64,000 nucleotides of DNA from Acidovorax_G lacteus (GTDB taxonomy: Bacteria > Pseudomonadota > Gammaproteobacteria > Burkholderiales > Burkholderiaceae_C), in the NCBI RefSeq assembly GCF_039540375.1, contig NZ_BAABEX010000030.1, positions 124,001 through 188,000 of the forward strand, written 5' to 3'. Each line of letters opens with the position of its first letter. Position 1 is the stretch's first letter. Made by a program: the position numbers and the translations under genes. Under the pieces are notes generated by a model, which saw nothing but the letters and a program-made list of their open reading frames with translations, did no database searches and was not told where the DNA came from. Below, piece by piece: positions 9,762 through 19,063 of the stretch.

Positions 9762-10907
9762 ATGCATCCCAACGTCCAGACTGTCCGCACCACCCGCCGC
9801 CAGGCCCTTGCCTGGGCATCGGCCACCACGCTGGCCGCGCCGTGGGCCGCACAGGCGCAGCAGGCCGACACCTGGCGCATTGGTCAAACGGCTGCGCTCA
9901 CAGGGCCACTGGCCTTTCCGTTTGTCGAGATGAACAAGGGGATTGCCGCGGCGTTTGCAGAAGCCAATGAACGCGGCGGGGTGGAGGGCCGACGCCTCGA
10001 GTTCCTCAGCCTGGACGACGGTGGCGACCCCACGAAGGCCACCGAAAACGCCAAACGCCTGGTCGAGCAGGAGCGCGCGTTCGCACTGCTGGCCTGCGGC
10101 GGTACCACCAGTGTGATGGGCGCACTGCCAGTTGTAGCCGCTGCCCGCATTCCGCTGATCGCGCCGGCCACTGGCTCAGACGCCCTGCGCCCGTTCAACC
10201 CGCTGGTGTTCCATGCCCGCGCCAGCTATGCGCAGGAATTGAACAAGATCGTGCAGCACCTGAGCACCACGGGTGCCACGCGCTGCGCCGTCGCCTACTT
10301 CGACAACCCCTTCGGCAAAGCCACGCTGGCGGCTTTTGAGGCCGCGGCCAAGCAGCACAACAACACCCAGTGGCGCCCGTTTCTAGTGGCAGAGACGGCC
10401 GACGGCCTGAAGAAGGCGGTCGACGAGATCGCGGCCTACCAGCCCAACTCGATGGTGTCGCTCTGCGTCGGCGCCATGGGTATTCCCTTCTACCAGCAGC
10501 TGCGCCAGCGGGTGAAGGCGCCACCGTTCTCCATCTCGTTCCTGGGCACGCGCCCCCTGCTGGCCGCACTGGGCGAGGCCGCCACGGGCATCACGGTGGC
10601 CCAAGTGGTGCCCAACCCCGATGCGGTTGCCATTCCGCTGGTCAAGGCTTACCAGGCAGCGCTCAAGCGCGTGGACGGTGCGCAGCCCAACTACTCGTCG
10701 CTGGAGGGCTACATCAGCGGCCGCTTGATGATCGAGGGCCTGCGCCGTGCAGGCCGCACCGCCACGCGCGAGAAGCTGGTGGAGGCCCTGCACACCATGC
10801 GCCCCTTCGAGATGGGCGGGTTCGACCTGCGCTACGGGCCGCAGGACCACAACGGCACCGACTTCGTGGAACTGACCTACTTCAACGGCGAACGTTTCCG
10901 CCGCTGA
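9762..10907 (+). CDS. Branched-chain-amino-acid-type ABC transporter substrate-binding protein
   Basis: A 381-residue periplasmic binding protein of the LivJ/LivK (HAAT) type. The signal peptide carries a twin-arginine-like segment (RTTRRQALAWAS) and ends near AQAQQ. The mature start (WRIGQTAALTGPLA) and the lobes (CGGTTSVMGALP, EGYISGRLMIEGL) are typical. An AGGAG ribosome site precedes the ATG. It is convergent with the alpha/beta-hydrolase gene, so it is not in the minus-strand operon, yet it is the third HAAT binding protein near the single livFGHM set. The ligand is unknown. Confidence 0.88.
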   Translation: MHPNVQTVRTTRRQALAWASATTLAAPWAAQAQQADTWRIGQTAALTGPLAFPFVEMNKGIAAAFAEANERGGVEGRRLEFLSLDDGGDPTKATENAKRLVEQERAFALLACGGTTSVMGALPVVAAARIPLIAPATGSDALRPFNPLVFHARASYAQELNKIVQHLSTTGATRCAVAYFDNPFGKATLAAFEAAAKQHNNTQWRPFLVAETADGLKKAVDEIAAYQPNSMVSLCVGAMGIPFYQQLRQRVKAPPFSISFLGTRPLLAALGEAATGITVAQVVPNPDAVAIPLVKAYQAALKRVDGAQPNYSSLEGYISGRLMIEGLRRAGRTATREKLVEALHTMRPFEMGGFDLRYGPQDHNGTDFVELTYFNGERFRR

Positions 10908-10917
10908 TCTGCCGGGC

Positions 10918-11799
10918 TCACACGGGGCTCAGCGCCTCGGCGCGGGCCAGCAGCCCGTCCACCAGCGCGTAGTGCGCGGGCACGTTCAAGGCCGGGGCAT
11001 GTCCGCAGCCCGGCACCTCCACCACCTCCAGCAGGCCCCGCGCCCCAGGGCCGCGCCCTTGCATGGCGGCGGTGGTCTCGGGCAGCACGAGGTCGGACTC
11101 TGCGCCCCGCAAGCACAGCACCGGAATGTCGAGCGCGTCGTAGTGCTCCCAGATGAGATAGTCGTTTGCATGGTGCGTGAACTGCTGCACCATGGCCGGG
11201 TCGTAGTGCGGCGTGACGCGTCCGTCGGGCAGGCGGCGCGTGGAAGTTTCCGTGAGGCGACGCCATTGCGCGTCGCTCAGCCACCCGTAGGGCGCGTACA
11301 CCTGCCGGAAAAACGCCTCCAGCTCCTGCACCGTGTCAAACGCTGGCGGCTGGCCTGCGTAGGCTTTGATGCGTTCGATGGCCGCCTGCGCCAGCTGCGG
11401 GGCGTTGTCGTTGAGCAGCAGGCTGCGGATGCGACCACGCAGCCCGGGTTCGAACAGGCCAGATGCACACACGGTGCCGATCGCACCGCCCATGGACGTG
11501 CCCACCCAGTGCGCCGACGCAATGCCCAGTTGCGCAAACAGGTCTGCAGCCAGGCGTGCGTAAAAGCGCAACTGGTACTCAGCCACGGGATCTCGCGACC
11601 ACTGGCTCAGACCCCGGCCCAGCGTATCGGGGCAAATGACGCGGTAACGCGGCGCCAGGTGGGCGGCCAGCTCGTCCATGTCGCGCCCGGTACGCGCCAG
11701 GCCGTGCCAGGCGATCACCACCGGGGCATCGGGCGCGCCCCATTCGGTGCAATGGATCTCGTAGCCAGCGCAGGTGACGTATCGGGACTGGGGCGACAT
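10918..11799 (-). CDS. Alpha/beta-fold hydrolase
   Basis: A 293-residue alpha/beta hydrolase without a signal peptide, so probably cytoplasmic. The oxyanion-loop motif is AWHGLARTG, the nucleophile elbow is GTSMGG and the catalytic histidine is in GCGHAPAL; a likely acid is in RGAESDLV. It begins 39 bp downstream of the second binding-protein gene, so it is likely the last gene of the PHB/3HB locus. Cleavage of imported 3-hydroxybutyrate oligomers or a thioester would fit the context. The substrate is not evident from sequence. The ATG at 11799 is preferred over an upstream in-frame start. Confidence 0.82.
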   Translation of the reverse strand: MSPQSRYVTCAGYEIHCTEWGAPDAPVVIAWHGLARTGRDMDELAAHLAPRYRVICPDTLGRGLSQWSRDPVAEYQLRFYARLAADLFAQLGIASAHWVGTSMGGAIGTVCASGLFEPGLRGRIRSLLLNDNAPQLAQAAIERIKAYAGQPPAFDTVQELEAFFRQVYAPYGWLSDAQWRRLTETSTRRLPDGRVTPHYDPAMVQQFTHHANDYLIWEHYDALDIPVLCLRGAESDLVLPETTAAMQGRGPGARGLLEVVEVPGCGHAPALNVPAHYALVDGLLARAEALSPV

Positions 11800-11838
11800 G
11801 GTGAAGGCCTTCAATGAAAAAACTTGTGGGAGCAACGG

Positions 11839-13023
11839 CTACTTCATGAGCCGGCCGTTGCTCCCGATCACGGTGACCTCGACGTAACGAGCACCGATGC
11901 GGTTCCGGGGGGAGTAGCTGACGTTGACGCCGCCAAGGTCGTAGGACTGCATGGATTCGAGCGCTCGCAGCAAGCGTGCCCGGGTTGCGTTGGGGCCGGC
12001 GCGGCGCAGGCCTTCGACCAAGACCTTTGCGCCCAGAAATTGCTCAAAACTCGTGTAGTTGACCTCGGCCTCGGGCGCGTGCTTGCGCAGCAGGGTCTGG
12101 TACTCGCGCACCACGGGCAGCAGCGGCCGGTAGGGGTATGGCACCACCTGGCTGATGCCCAGGCCGTGCGCGTGGCGCAGGCCGGCCAGGCGCACCAGCT
12201 CGGCCGGATCGACCACCGAGATGTTGTAGAGCCGCGCCGCGCCGCCCTGTTCGCGGTAGCGCTGGATGAAGGCCGCCGCCGGGCGGTTCACCGCAATCAT
12301 GATGACCGCGTGCACCTCCACAGCGCGGATGGCCCGCACCGCGTCGTCCACGGCGTCGGTGTTGCGCTCGTAGGGTGCGGCCACCACCAGAGGCAGCTTG
12401 CGGCGCAGCAGCGCCGCGCGCACGCCTTCGAGCCCGGCCTGGCCAAAACCGTCGTTCTGGTAGAGCACTGCCACGCGGTGCATGCCCAGGGTGGTGAGCT
12501 GCTGCACCATGTGCTCGGTCTCGTCCGAGTAGCCCGCGCGCACATGGAAGATCCAGGGGTTGAACGGGCTGCGCAGCGACTCGCCACCCGTGTACGGCGC
12601 CACCAGCGGCGCCCCACCCTGCTCCAGCACGCCGTCGTTCAGCAACTGCGTGATGTTGGCCGTACCGGCAAAGCCGAACAGCGCCACCACCTCGGGCTGG
12701 GCGAGCAACGCCCGCGTATGGCGCGCGGTCTCGTCCACCTTGTAGCCATCGTCCAGCACCACGGTGCGCAGCGGGCTGCCATGCAGCCCCCCCTGGGCGT
12801 TGACTTCGTCAAACCACAGCTTGCCGCCCAGCACCATCTGCGTGCCGGTGGAGGCCAGCACACCCGACAGCGGCGCGACCTGGCCGATCACCACCTCGGA
12901 GCGCGCCGGGTTGGCACGCACCGGCCAGGCCGAGGCGGCCAGTGCACCCACCGCCCCCAGCGCCAGACTGCGCCGGCGCAGGCCGGAAGTTGCGCTCTGC
13001 GTGGCCGCTTCAGTCCGGCACAT
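11839..13023 (-). CDS. HAAT-family ABC transporter substrate-binding protein
   Basis: A 394-residue periplasmic binding protein of the LivJ/LivK fold. It has an arginine-rich twin-arginine-like leader (GLRRRSLALGAVGALAAS), a mature start EVVIGQVAPLSGVLASTG and the lobe-2 segment NYTSFEQFLGAKVLVEGLRR. Its start codon lies 14 bp inside the end of the 3HB-oligomer hydrolase gene, indicating cotranscription and translational coupling. A binding protein coupled to an oligomer hydrolase suggests that the hydrolysis product or the oligomer is the ligand (inference). Confidence 0.88.
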   Translation of the reverse strand: MCRTEAATQSATSGLRRRSLALGAVGALAASAWPVRANPARSEVVIGQVAPLSGVLASTGTQMVLGGKLWFDEVNAQGGLHGSPLRTVVLDDGYKVDETARHTRALLAQPEVVALFGFAGTANITQLLNDGVLEQGGAPLVAPYTGGESLRSPFNPWIFHVRAGYSDETEHMVQQLTTLGMHRVAVLYQNDGFGQAGLEGVRAALLRRKLPLVVAAPYERNTDAVDDAVRAIRAVEVHAVIMIAVNRPAAAFIQRYREQGGAARLYNISVVDPAELVRLAGLRHAHGLGISQVVPYPYRPLLPVVREYQTLLRKHAPEAEVNYTSFEQFLGAKVLVEGLRRAGPNATRARLLRALESMQSYDLGGVNVSYSPRNRIGARYVEVTVIGSNGRLMK

Positions 13024-15172
13024 GGATGGCTCCAGCGCTCAGCGCAATCGCATCGCTCGCAGCCGGGCGTGCGGCCAGCGCGGGCAGTTGCTCGGGACGC
13101 AGCGCCGGGGCGCTGCCCGGCGTGCCGCCACGAGGCGTGGTACGCACCACCTGGCTGGGCGGCAGCGGCGTGCCTTCTGTCAGGTGCGCGTACACGGCAT
13201 CGAGCGCGCGGTTCAGGTACACATGCAGCGGGATATAGCGCGTGTCGTAGCCGGGCAGCACCGTGGGCAGGCCGATGAAGCTGTCGAAGTGCTGGGCGTT
13301 GGTCACTTCTACATAGCTCAGACGGCTGCCGGCCCCCTCGACCTGGCGGTTGAGCGCGGCATACGGGCGCGAGGTGTGGTTCACGGGCAGCAGTGCGTCG
13401 GCCCGGCCGTGCACGATGACCGTCGGCTTCCCGCGCAGGTGGCCGTTGCGGCGGGTTTCGTCCACCCCGGCCTGCAGGCGGCGGGCGGCAGCGTCACTGC
13501 CCGTGACCAGATTGCGCAGGCACAGCGCTCCGGCCGTGTTCCAGTCGGCCAGGCCCGTGTCGGCCGAGACCGAGAACACATCGCGCACCGCCCCGCCCTT
13601 GCCCAGGTTGTTGATGAGCTGCACGCCCCCGGCCGGCGGCACGCCGTTGCCCGTGGCGGCCATGCCGGCCAGCGCGGCGGGTGCGAGCGCGGTCACCGTG
13701 CCGGCCGCAGTGGTGGCGGCGTAGCTGAAGCCGCAGAGGTGGTCCTTCACGCTGGCGCGCGACAGCGCATTGGCAAAGGTCACGGCCACCGCGGGCGCGA
13801 CCTCAAAGGCGGCCAGCGAGGCATGCAGTGCATCGGACTCAGGCTCCCAGCCCAGCGCGCGCAGGCGGGCCAGGGCCTCTTCGGCCTGGACCGCCGTGGT
13901 GCTGGCCGTGAGCAGGCCCGCCGCACGCAGGCTGGCGCAGCGGTTGGGCGCAATCGGCAGCGCCGGGCTGGCAAAGCCCGCGGCAAAGGCGGCCGCAAAC
14001 GGCGTGCTGGCCACCGAGGGCGCGAGCGCCGCGCAGGCCTGGTACAGGTTGGCCTGCGTGGTGTAGTCGATCAGCGTACGGGCCGACAGCGGCACCTCGG
14101 CACCGCCGCGGCGCACGCTCAGGCCCGCATTGGCGGGCAGTTGCACAGCGGGCTCGGACACGGCCACGCCGCTGATCAGGCCTTGCGTGTCTTGCTCGGC
14201 CGCCGCAATGGCCGCGCCGCCGCCGTTGGAGATGCTGGACGCGATCACGATGGTGTTCGACGGATTCAGCGTGCGCAGGCGGCGCGTGCCGCTGCTGTCG
14301 GGCGCGCCATAGCGCTGGTTGAGCACGTAGTAGGCAAACTCCACGGCCTGCAGCGTGGAGCGGCCCCAGTCCTTCTCGACGTTCTGGCCCGAATGCGCGT
14401 GCTTGAAGGCAAAGCGCTGCGGCGTGGCGGTGTTGAAGGCCTGGCGCTCGGCCTCGGACAGACCCGCATTGAAGGCCGCACGCGCGCCGGCCGCCGTGGC
14501 CGTGGTGCGGGTGCCGTCGATCAGCGGCACTGTGTCGTTGGCCAGGTCGTGCGGGGCCGCGCCCGTGCCCTTGTCGGTGTAAGCCACGGAGCAGCCGCGC
14601 TTGAGGCCCCACTCACCCGTGGAGATGCCGCCGTACACGCCGCGCGAGCCCGACGAGGTGGCCGTGATCACGCACGCACGCTGCGGGTTGAAGCTGGCCG
14701 GCACCTGCACCATGAGCGTGACGTTGCGCCGGCCTGTGCCGTCGTCGGCATAGGCCAGGTATTCGGTGCCGGCGATCTTGCCCTCACCGCCCGTCGGGCG
14801 GCCCTGTGCGTCCACCTGCGGGCCATAGAACACCCCATAGCCCCCGGCGGGTGTCATGTCGAGCATGGCGCGGTAGTTGGTATGGATGGCCAGACGTCGC
14901 AACTCGGCCGCCGTGGGCTTGAGCGGGTCGGCAAAGGCCGGGGCCACGGGCGATGCGAGGCCGCTCGCGCCCAGGCCTGCGGTGAGCAGGTCGTTGGTGT
15001 TGCCGTCGTAGGCCGTTTCCAGAATGTCGCCCAGGTAGCCAGGCCGCTCGCTGATCGCTTCAGAGTTGCCCGATCCGCCGCAGCCGGCCATGAGCGCGGT
15101 CAGGGCCGCGGCCAGCGCCACGGGCAGGCGACGTAGGCGTGGGGCGTGCCCAGGGGATGAAATCGCTGGCAT
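13010..15172 (-). CDS. D-(-)-3-hydroxybutyrate oligomer hydrolase, predicted lipoprotein
   Basis: A 720-residue member of the 3HB oligomer hydrolase family (EC 3.1.1.22), which cuts soluble 3-hydroxybutyrate oligomers released by PHB depolymerase to monomers. Family regions are present: an N-terminal ISERPGYLGD block, TSSGSRGVYGG, and the serine box S-I-S-N-G with Ser315 as probable nucleophile. The leader ends in ALMAGC, a lipobox with Cys31, so the enzyme is predicted to be membrane-anchored rather than free. The ATG at 15172 gives the usual length of about 700 residues. It lies 110 bp after livM and overlaps the next binding-protein gene. Confidence 0.92.
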   Translation of the reverse strand: MPAISSPGHAPRLRRLPVALAAALTALMAGCGGSGNSEAISERPGYLGDILETAYDGNTNDLLTAGLGASGLASPVAPAFADPLKPTAAELRRLAIHTNYRAMLDMTPAGGYGVFYGPQVDAQGRPTGGEGKIAGTEYLAYADDGTGRRNVTLMVQVPASFNPQRACVITATSSGSRGVYGGISTGEWGLKRGCSVAYTDKGTGAAPHDLANDTVPLIDGTRTTATAAGARAAFNAGLSEAERQAFNTATPQRFAFKHAHSGQNVEKDWGRSTLQAVEFAYYVLNQRYGAPDSSGTRRLRTLNPSNTIVIASSISNGGGAAIAAAEQDTQGLISGVAVSEPAVQLPANAGLSVRRGGAEVPLSARTLIDYTTQANLYQACAALAPSVASTPFAAAFAAGFASPALPIAPNRCASLRAAGLLTASTTAVQAEEALARLRALGWEPESDALHASLAAFEVAPAVAVTFANALSRASVKDHLCGFSYAATTAAGTVTALAPAALAGMAATGNGVPPAGGVQLINNLGKGGAVRDVFSVSADTGLADWNTAGALCLRNLVTGSDAAARRLQAGVDETRRNGHLRGKPTVIVHGRADALLPVNHTSRPYAALNRQVEGAGSRLSYVEVTNAQHFDSFIGLPTVLPGYDTRYIPLHVYLNRALDAVYAHLTEGTPLPPSQVVRTTPRGGTPGSAPALRPEQLPALAARPAASDAIALSAGAIHVPD

Positions 15173-15282
15173 GTGCTTGTCTCCTCGGTGTGTGTTGTGG
15201 GTCTGGGATGCACGTGAAACGGTGCGCTCCGCCCGGCCCCGCGCCGCAAGTGCGGCGGGCCTGCCCGGCGGTGCGGCGACGG

Positions 15283-16359
15283 TCAGCCCCCTGCGCGGCG
15301 CAGGGCTGCCGTACGCAGGCGCCCGACGACGCCCGTGGGGAAGTAATAGACCGAGAGCACGAACAGCAGGCCGAGCCAGAGCAGCCAGCGGTCGGGCGAC
15401 AACAGGGCCGACAGCCAGGGCAGCGCGGCCGTGGCCTCGTGGCCCAGGCGCAGCAGGTCTTGCAGGTAGCTTTGCGCCACCAGGAACAGCACCGCACCAA
15501 TGGCCGAGCCATAGATGGTGCCCATGCCGCCGATCACGACGATGAGCAGGCAGTCCATCATGATCTCGAACGAGAGCGAGGTGTCGGGCCCGTTGTAGCG
15601 CAGCCAGAGCGCGAGCATGGCCCCGGCCATGCAGGCGAACAGCGCCGACAGCACGCTGGAGATGGTGCGGTACACCACCACGCGGTAGCCGATGGCCTCG
15701 GCGCGGAACTCGTTTTCGCGGATGGCCTGCAGCACACGGCCGAAAGGCGAGTTCACGATGCGCAGCAGCGCCAGCACCAGCCCCACGGCCACCACGAACA
15801 GCAGGTAGTAGCACAGCAGCCGCCCGTCGATGGTCACGCCCAGGAAGGGCTCCTCAAAAGGCTCGAAGCTCGGCGAGAGGAGTTCGGGCACCTTGAAGGT
15901 CAGTCCGTCTTCACCGCCCGTGATGTCGGAGAGTTGCGAGGCCAGCGTCTGGAAGGCCGCGGCCACGGCCAGCGTGATCATGGCGAAGAAGATGGCCCGC
16001 ACGCGCAGCGAGAACAGCCCCACCGCCAGCGACAGCAACAACGACAGCAGCAGGGCCCCGGCCAGGCCCACGGCCAGCGCGCTCCAGGTGGGGCCCATGC
16101 GCGTGGTGGCAATCGCAATGCCGTAGGCCCCAATGCCAAAGAACATGGTGTGCGCAAAGCTCACGATGCCGGTGTAGCCCAGAAGCAGGTCGAAGCTGGC
16201 CACCAGCACCACGAACACCAGCACCTTGGCCGCCACCGACAGCGGCTTGACGCCTGGGAACAGGAAGGGCGCGAGCGCCAGCCCCAGGAACAGGACGATG
16301 AGGATGGCGGCCAGCGGCTTGCTGCGCGGATAGTCGCCCGAGAGAAGTCGATTGAGCAT
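15283..16359 (-). CDS. livM: ABC transporter permease, LivM type
   Basis: A 358-residue inner-membrane permease with multiple hydrophobic segments. The LivM-type signature appears as GYTGIVSFAHTMFFGIGAYG, and the coupling region includes RAIRENEFRAEAIGYR. It is the second HAAT permease, following livH by 15 bp. The set sits between the PHB depolymerase and the 3HB-oligomer hydrolase. It is therefore likely to carry a PHB breakdown product rather than branched-chain amino acids; that is inference from context. Confidence 0.93.
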   Translation of the reverse strand: MLNRLLSGDYPRSKPLAAILIVLFLGLALAPFLFPGVKPLSVAAKVLVFVVLVASFDLLLGYTGIVSFAHTMFFGIGAYGIAIATTRMGPTWSALAVGLAGALLLSLLLSLAVGLFSLRVRAIFFAMITLAVAAAFQTLASQLSDITGGEDGLTFKVPELLSPSFEPFEEPFLGVTIDGRLLCYYLLFVVAVGLVLALLRIVNSPFGRVLQAIRENEFRAEAIGYRVVVYRTISSVLSALFACMAGAMLALWLRYNGPDTSLSFEIMMDCLLIVVIGGMGTIYGSAIGAVLFLVAQSYLQDLLRLGHEATAALPWLSALLSPDRWLLWLGLLFVLSVYYFPTGVVGRLRTAALRRAGG

Positions 16360-16374
16360 GGATTCCTCCGCGGG

Positions 16375-17361
16375 TCAACGGTTCGCCACCGGGTACACGC
16401 CCTGCGGGCGCCACAGCAGCACCGCCACCATCAGCGCGATGTTGGAGAACAGCGCCACCTTGGGCGCAAGAAAGCCGGTGTAGTTGGCCATCAGGCCCAC
16501 CAGCAGCGCGCCAATGAGCGCGCCGCCCGTGCTGCCCAGGCCGCCGATGATGATCACGATGAAGATCAGCACATTGACCTGCGCGCCCATCTGCGGCACC
16601 ACGTTCTGCTGGTACAGGCCCCACATCACGCCGCCCAGGCCGGCCAGCGCCGAGCCCGCCACGAACACGCCCACAAACAGGCGGCGGATGCGGTAGCCCA
16701 GGCTTTCCACCATCTCGCGGTCTTGCACGCCAGCGCGGATCAGCAGGCCCACCTTGGTGCGCGACAGCGTCCAGGCCAGCAGGCCGAACACCACCAGGCC
16801 CACGGCCACGGCCACGAGGCGGTACTTTTCGATGGCCGCATCGCCCACCAGCAGCGAGCCGCGCATGCCCTCGGGCAGCGGCAGCGGGATCTGCTGCGGG
16901 CCCCAGATGACCTTGATCAGCTCCTCGCCGATGATCATCCCGCCCATGGTGATGAGGATCTGCTTGAGGTGCTGGCCGTACACCGGCCGCACGATGAAGC
17001 GCTCGAACGCCAGGCCCAGCGCACCGGCCACCAGCATGGCGACCACCATGGCCGGCACCACGGCCATGAGGTTGCGCCACAGGTCGCCGCTGCCGGTGTA
17101 GTCGCCCATCGCGCCGAGCACGCTGGTGGCCACGAAGGCACCCAGCGCAATGAACACGCCGTGGCCGAAGTTCAGCACGTCCATGAGGCCGAACACCAGC
17201 GTGAGGCCCGAGGCGATGATGAAGATGATCATGCCCATGGCCAGGCCCGCCACGGTGAGCGTGAGCCAGGTGCTGGGCGAGCCCACCAGCGGCAGCACCA
17301 GCACCGCCAGCAGCGGCACCAGCAGCAGCGGCTTCCAGTCCAGGTCTTTCAACGGATTCAT
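16375..17361 (-). CDS. livH: ABC transporter permease, LivH type
   Basis: A 328-residue inner-membrane permease. The N-terminal half has GLTLVFGLMDVLNFGHG, the LivH signature, and the coupling loop includes AGVQDREMVESLGYRIRR. Hydrophobic segments are spread through the protein. It precedes livM by 15 bp. The 100-bp gap to the upstream livF holds one copy of the mini-repeat family, so the operon is interrupted by a repeat but remains collinear. Confidence 0.93.
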   Translation of the reverse strand: MNPLKDLDWKPLLLVPLLAVLVLPLVGSPSTWLTLTVAGLAMGMIIFIIASGLTLVFGLMDVLNFGHGVFIALGAFVATSVLGAMGDYTGSGDLWRNLMAVVPAMVVAMLVAGALGLAFERFIVRPVYGQHLKQILITMGGMIIGEELIKVIWGPQQIPLPLPEGMRGSLLVGDAAIEKYRLVAVAVGLVVFGLLAWTLSRTKVGLLIRAGVQDREMVESLGYRIRRLFVGVFVAGSALAGLGGVMWGLYQQNVVPQMGAQVNVLIFIVIIIGGLGSTGGALIGALLVGLMANYTGFLAPKVALFSNIALMVAVLLWRPQGVYPVANR

Positions 17362-17388
17362 GCGAGTCCTCCGGCAATCCGGTCGATT

Positions 17389-17450
17389 GCTATTCTTTTG
17401 ATAGCTGCTCGTGCCTGATTGATAAGCACGAACACCCGATTTGGCTTGAA
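17389..17450 (+). repeat. Mini-repeat copy A (livF-livH gap)
   Basis: The copy begins GCTATTCTTTTGATAGC and continues with a CTGCTCGTGC arm, an AAGCACGA arm and a CCGATTTGGCTT tail. It is one of at least seven related copies in the window and is AT-richer than the flanking genes. It lies between two genes of one operon, so it is transcribed and can fold. Confidence 0.75.
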
Positions 17451-17461
17451 GGTGCGGCGCA

Positions 17462-18196
17462 TCACAGCGACAGCCCCAGCAGCGACTGCTGCAACGCCTC
17501 GTCGGCCGCCAGGTCGGCCATGCGGCCGGCGTGCACCACGCGGCCGTTGTCCATCACGGCCACCGCATCGCCCAGGCGCTTGGCAAAGTGGATGTTCTGC
17601 TCGACCAGCAGGATGGTCACGCCGCTCTGCTTGAGCTGGTCGAACGCATCGATCATGTTGTTGATGATCGCGGGGGCCAGGCCCTTGCTGGGTTCGTCCA
17701 CGATCAGCAGCTCGCGCGGCTCCACGATCGCGCGGCTGACGGCCAGCATCTGCTTTTGCCCACCGCTGAGCTTGCCGGCCGGGTGGTTCCAGAACTTCTG
17801 CACCGCCGGGAACAGGCCAAAAATCCATTGCAGCCGCGCTTCGTCCATCTGCGCGGCGCTGCGCGCCTGGCGGGCGGCCAGCAGCATGTTTTCCCTCACC
17901 GTCAGGTCCGCAAAGATGCCCATGTTCTCGGGCACATAGGCGATGTTCAGGCCTGCGATCTGCGGTGTGTGCAGGCGCGTGATGTCGCGGCCCGCAAAGT
18001 GGATGCTGCCCTGCGAGGCCTGCCACAGGCCCATGATGGTGCGCAGCGTGGTCGTCTTGCCCGCGCCATTGCGGCCCAGCAGCATGGTGAGCTGCCCCTT
18101 GGGCACGGCCAGGTCCACACCGTGCAGGATGTGGTACGCCCCGATGTGCGTGTGCACACCCTTGAGTTCGAGCAGGTGGGGGGTTGCGGCGCTCAT
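17462..18196 (-). CDS. livF: ABC transporter ATP-binding protein, LivF type
   Basis: A 244-residue ATPase. Walker A is GRNGAGKTT, the signature is LSGGQKQ and Walker B is LLIVDEPSKG, followed by the H-loop region. The LivF character is supported by YVPENMGIFADLTVREN. Its ATG overlaps the livG stop (ATGA, 18193-18196). It probably forms a heterodimer with LivG to power transport by the two permeases. Confidence 0.94.
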   Translation of the reverse strand: MSAATPHLLELKGVHTHIGAYHILHGVDLAVPKGQLTMLLGRNGAGKTTTLRTIMGLWQASQGSIHFAGRDITRLHTPQIAGLNIAYVPENMGIFADLTVRENMLLAARQARSAAQMDEARLQWIFGLFPAVQKFWNHPAGKLSGGQKQMLAVSRAIVEPRELLIVDEPSKGLAPAIINNMIDAFDQLKQSGVTILLVEQNIHFAKRLGDAVAVMDNGRVVHAGRMADLAADEALQQSLLGLSL

Positions 18197-18975
18197 GCGG
18201 CCTCCTTCTCTGCGTCTTTGGAGACGCCCAGGTACGCCTCCTGCACCACGGGCGATGCGATCACCTCGGCCGGCGGGCCGTCGGCCACCAGCGTGCCGTT
18301 GGTCAGCACGATGATGCGGTCGGCCAGTTCTCGCACCACGTCCATCTTGTGCTCCACCAGCAGGATGATCTTGGTCTTGTCTTTCTTCAGCTCGCGGATC
18401 AGGTTCAGGATCACGGGCGCCTCGTCGTGGCTCATGCCGGCCGTGGGCTCGTCGAACATGTAGACCTGCGGCTCCAGGGCCATGAGCAGCGCGACTTCGA
18501 GCTTGCGCTGGTCGCCGTGCGGCAGGCTGGCCACGGGCGTGTCGCGCCGCTCCTGCATGGCCACGCTGCGCAGGATGGATTCGGCGCGCTCGGTGAGCTG
18601 CCGGTGGTCGCTCCAGACGCTCCAGAGGTTCAGCCCCCGGCGGTGCCCGCCGCCCCGCGTGGCCTGCACGGCCAGGCGCACGTTTTCCAGCACGCTCAGA
18701 TTGGGAAACAGGTTGGTGAGCTGGAACGCGCGGCCCAGCCCCGCGTGCGTACGGGCCGACACCGACAGCGAGGTGAGCTCGCGCCCGCCCAGCGTGACCG
18801 AGCCCGCGGTGGCCCGCAGCTGCCCCGAGATGAGGTTGAAGTACGTGGTCTTGCCCGCGCCGTTCGGGCCCACGATGGCGGTCAGCGTGCCCGGCTCGAA
18901 GGAGCAGGTCACGGCATTGACCGCCACGTGGCCGCCGAAGCGGATGGTCAAGTCCTTGGTGGCCAAGGTGCTCAT
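18193..18975 (-). CDS. livG: ABC transporter ATP-binding protein, LivG type
   Basis: A 260-residue ATPase. Walker A is GPNGAGKTT and Walker B is VYMFDEPTAG. The signature is LPHGDQRKLE, a known kind of variation from LSGGQ in LivG-like subunits. The segment GLGRAFQLTNLFPNLSV is LivG-like. It starts 88 bp after the PHB-depolymerase stop, beyond a strong GC hairpin. Its stop overlaps the livF start. Confidence 0.93.
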   Translation of the reverse strand: MSTLATKDLTIRFGGHVAVNAVTCSFEPGTLTAIVGPNGAGKTTYFNLISGQLRATAGSVTLGGRELTSLSVSARTHAGLGRAFQLTNLFPNLSVLENVRLAVQATRGGGHRRGLNLWSVWSDHRQLTERAESILRSVAMQERRDTPVASLPHGDQRKLEVALLMALEPQVYMFDEPTAGMSHDEAPVILNLIRELKKDKTKIILLVEHKMDVVRELADRIIVLTNGTLVADGPPAEVIASPVVQEAYLGVSKDAEKEAA

Positions 18976-19034
18976 GGGTGCTGGTTCTCTTTCTGGGTCA
19001 TGGGTCGCATTCAGGGGCTGGGCGGCACGGGGGG

Positions 19035-19060
19035 CCCCGCAGCGCCGTGGCGCTGCGGGG
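19035..19060. other. GC hairpin just after phaZ
   Basis: A perfect 12-bp inverted repeat, CCCCGCAGCGCC-GT-GGCGCTGCGGGG, starts 3 bp beyond the depolymerase stop codon in the transcript direction. It has no T-tract, so it is not a standard intrinsic terminator. A role in transcript stability or processing between phaZ and livG is possible. Confidence 0.6.
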
Positions 19061-19063
19061 GCG

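Noticed and set aside
15139..17418. 759-residue plus-strand open frame across livM/livH, rich in His, Gln and Arg
   Set aside because: It is the antisense shadow of two clear permeases; the composition is typical of such shadows and there is no start signal.
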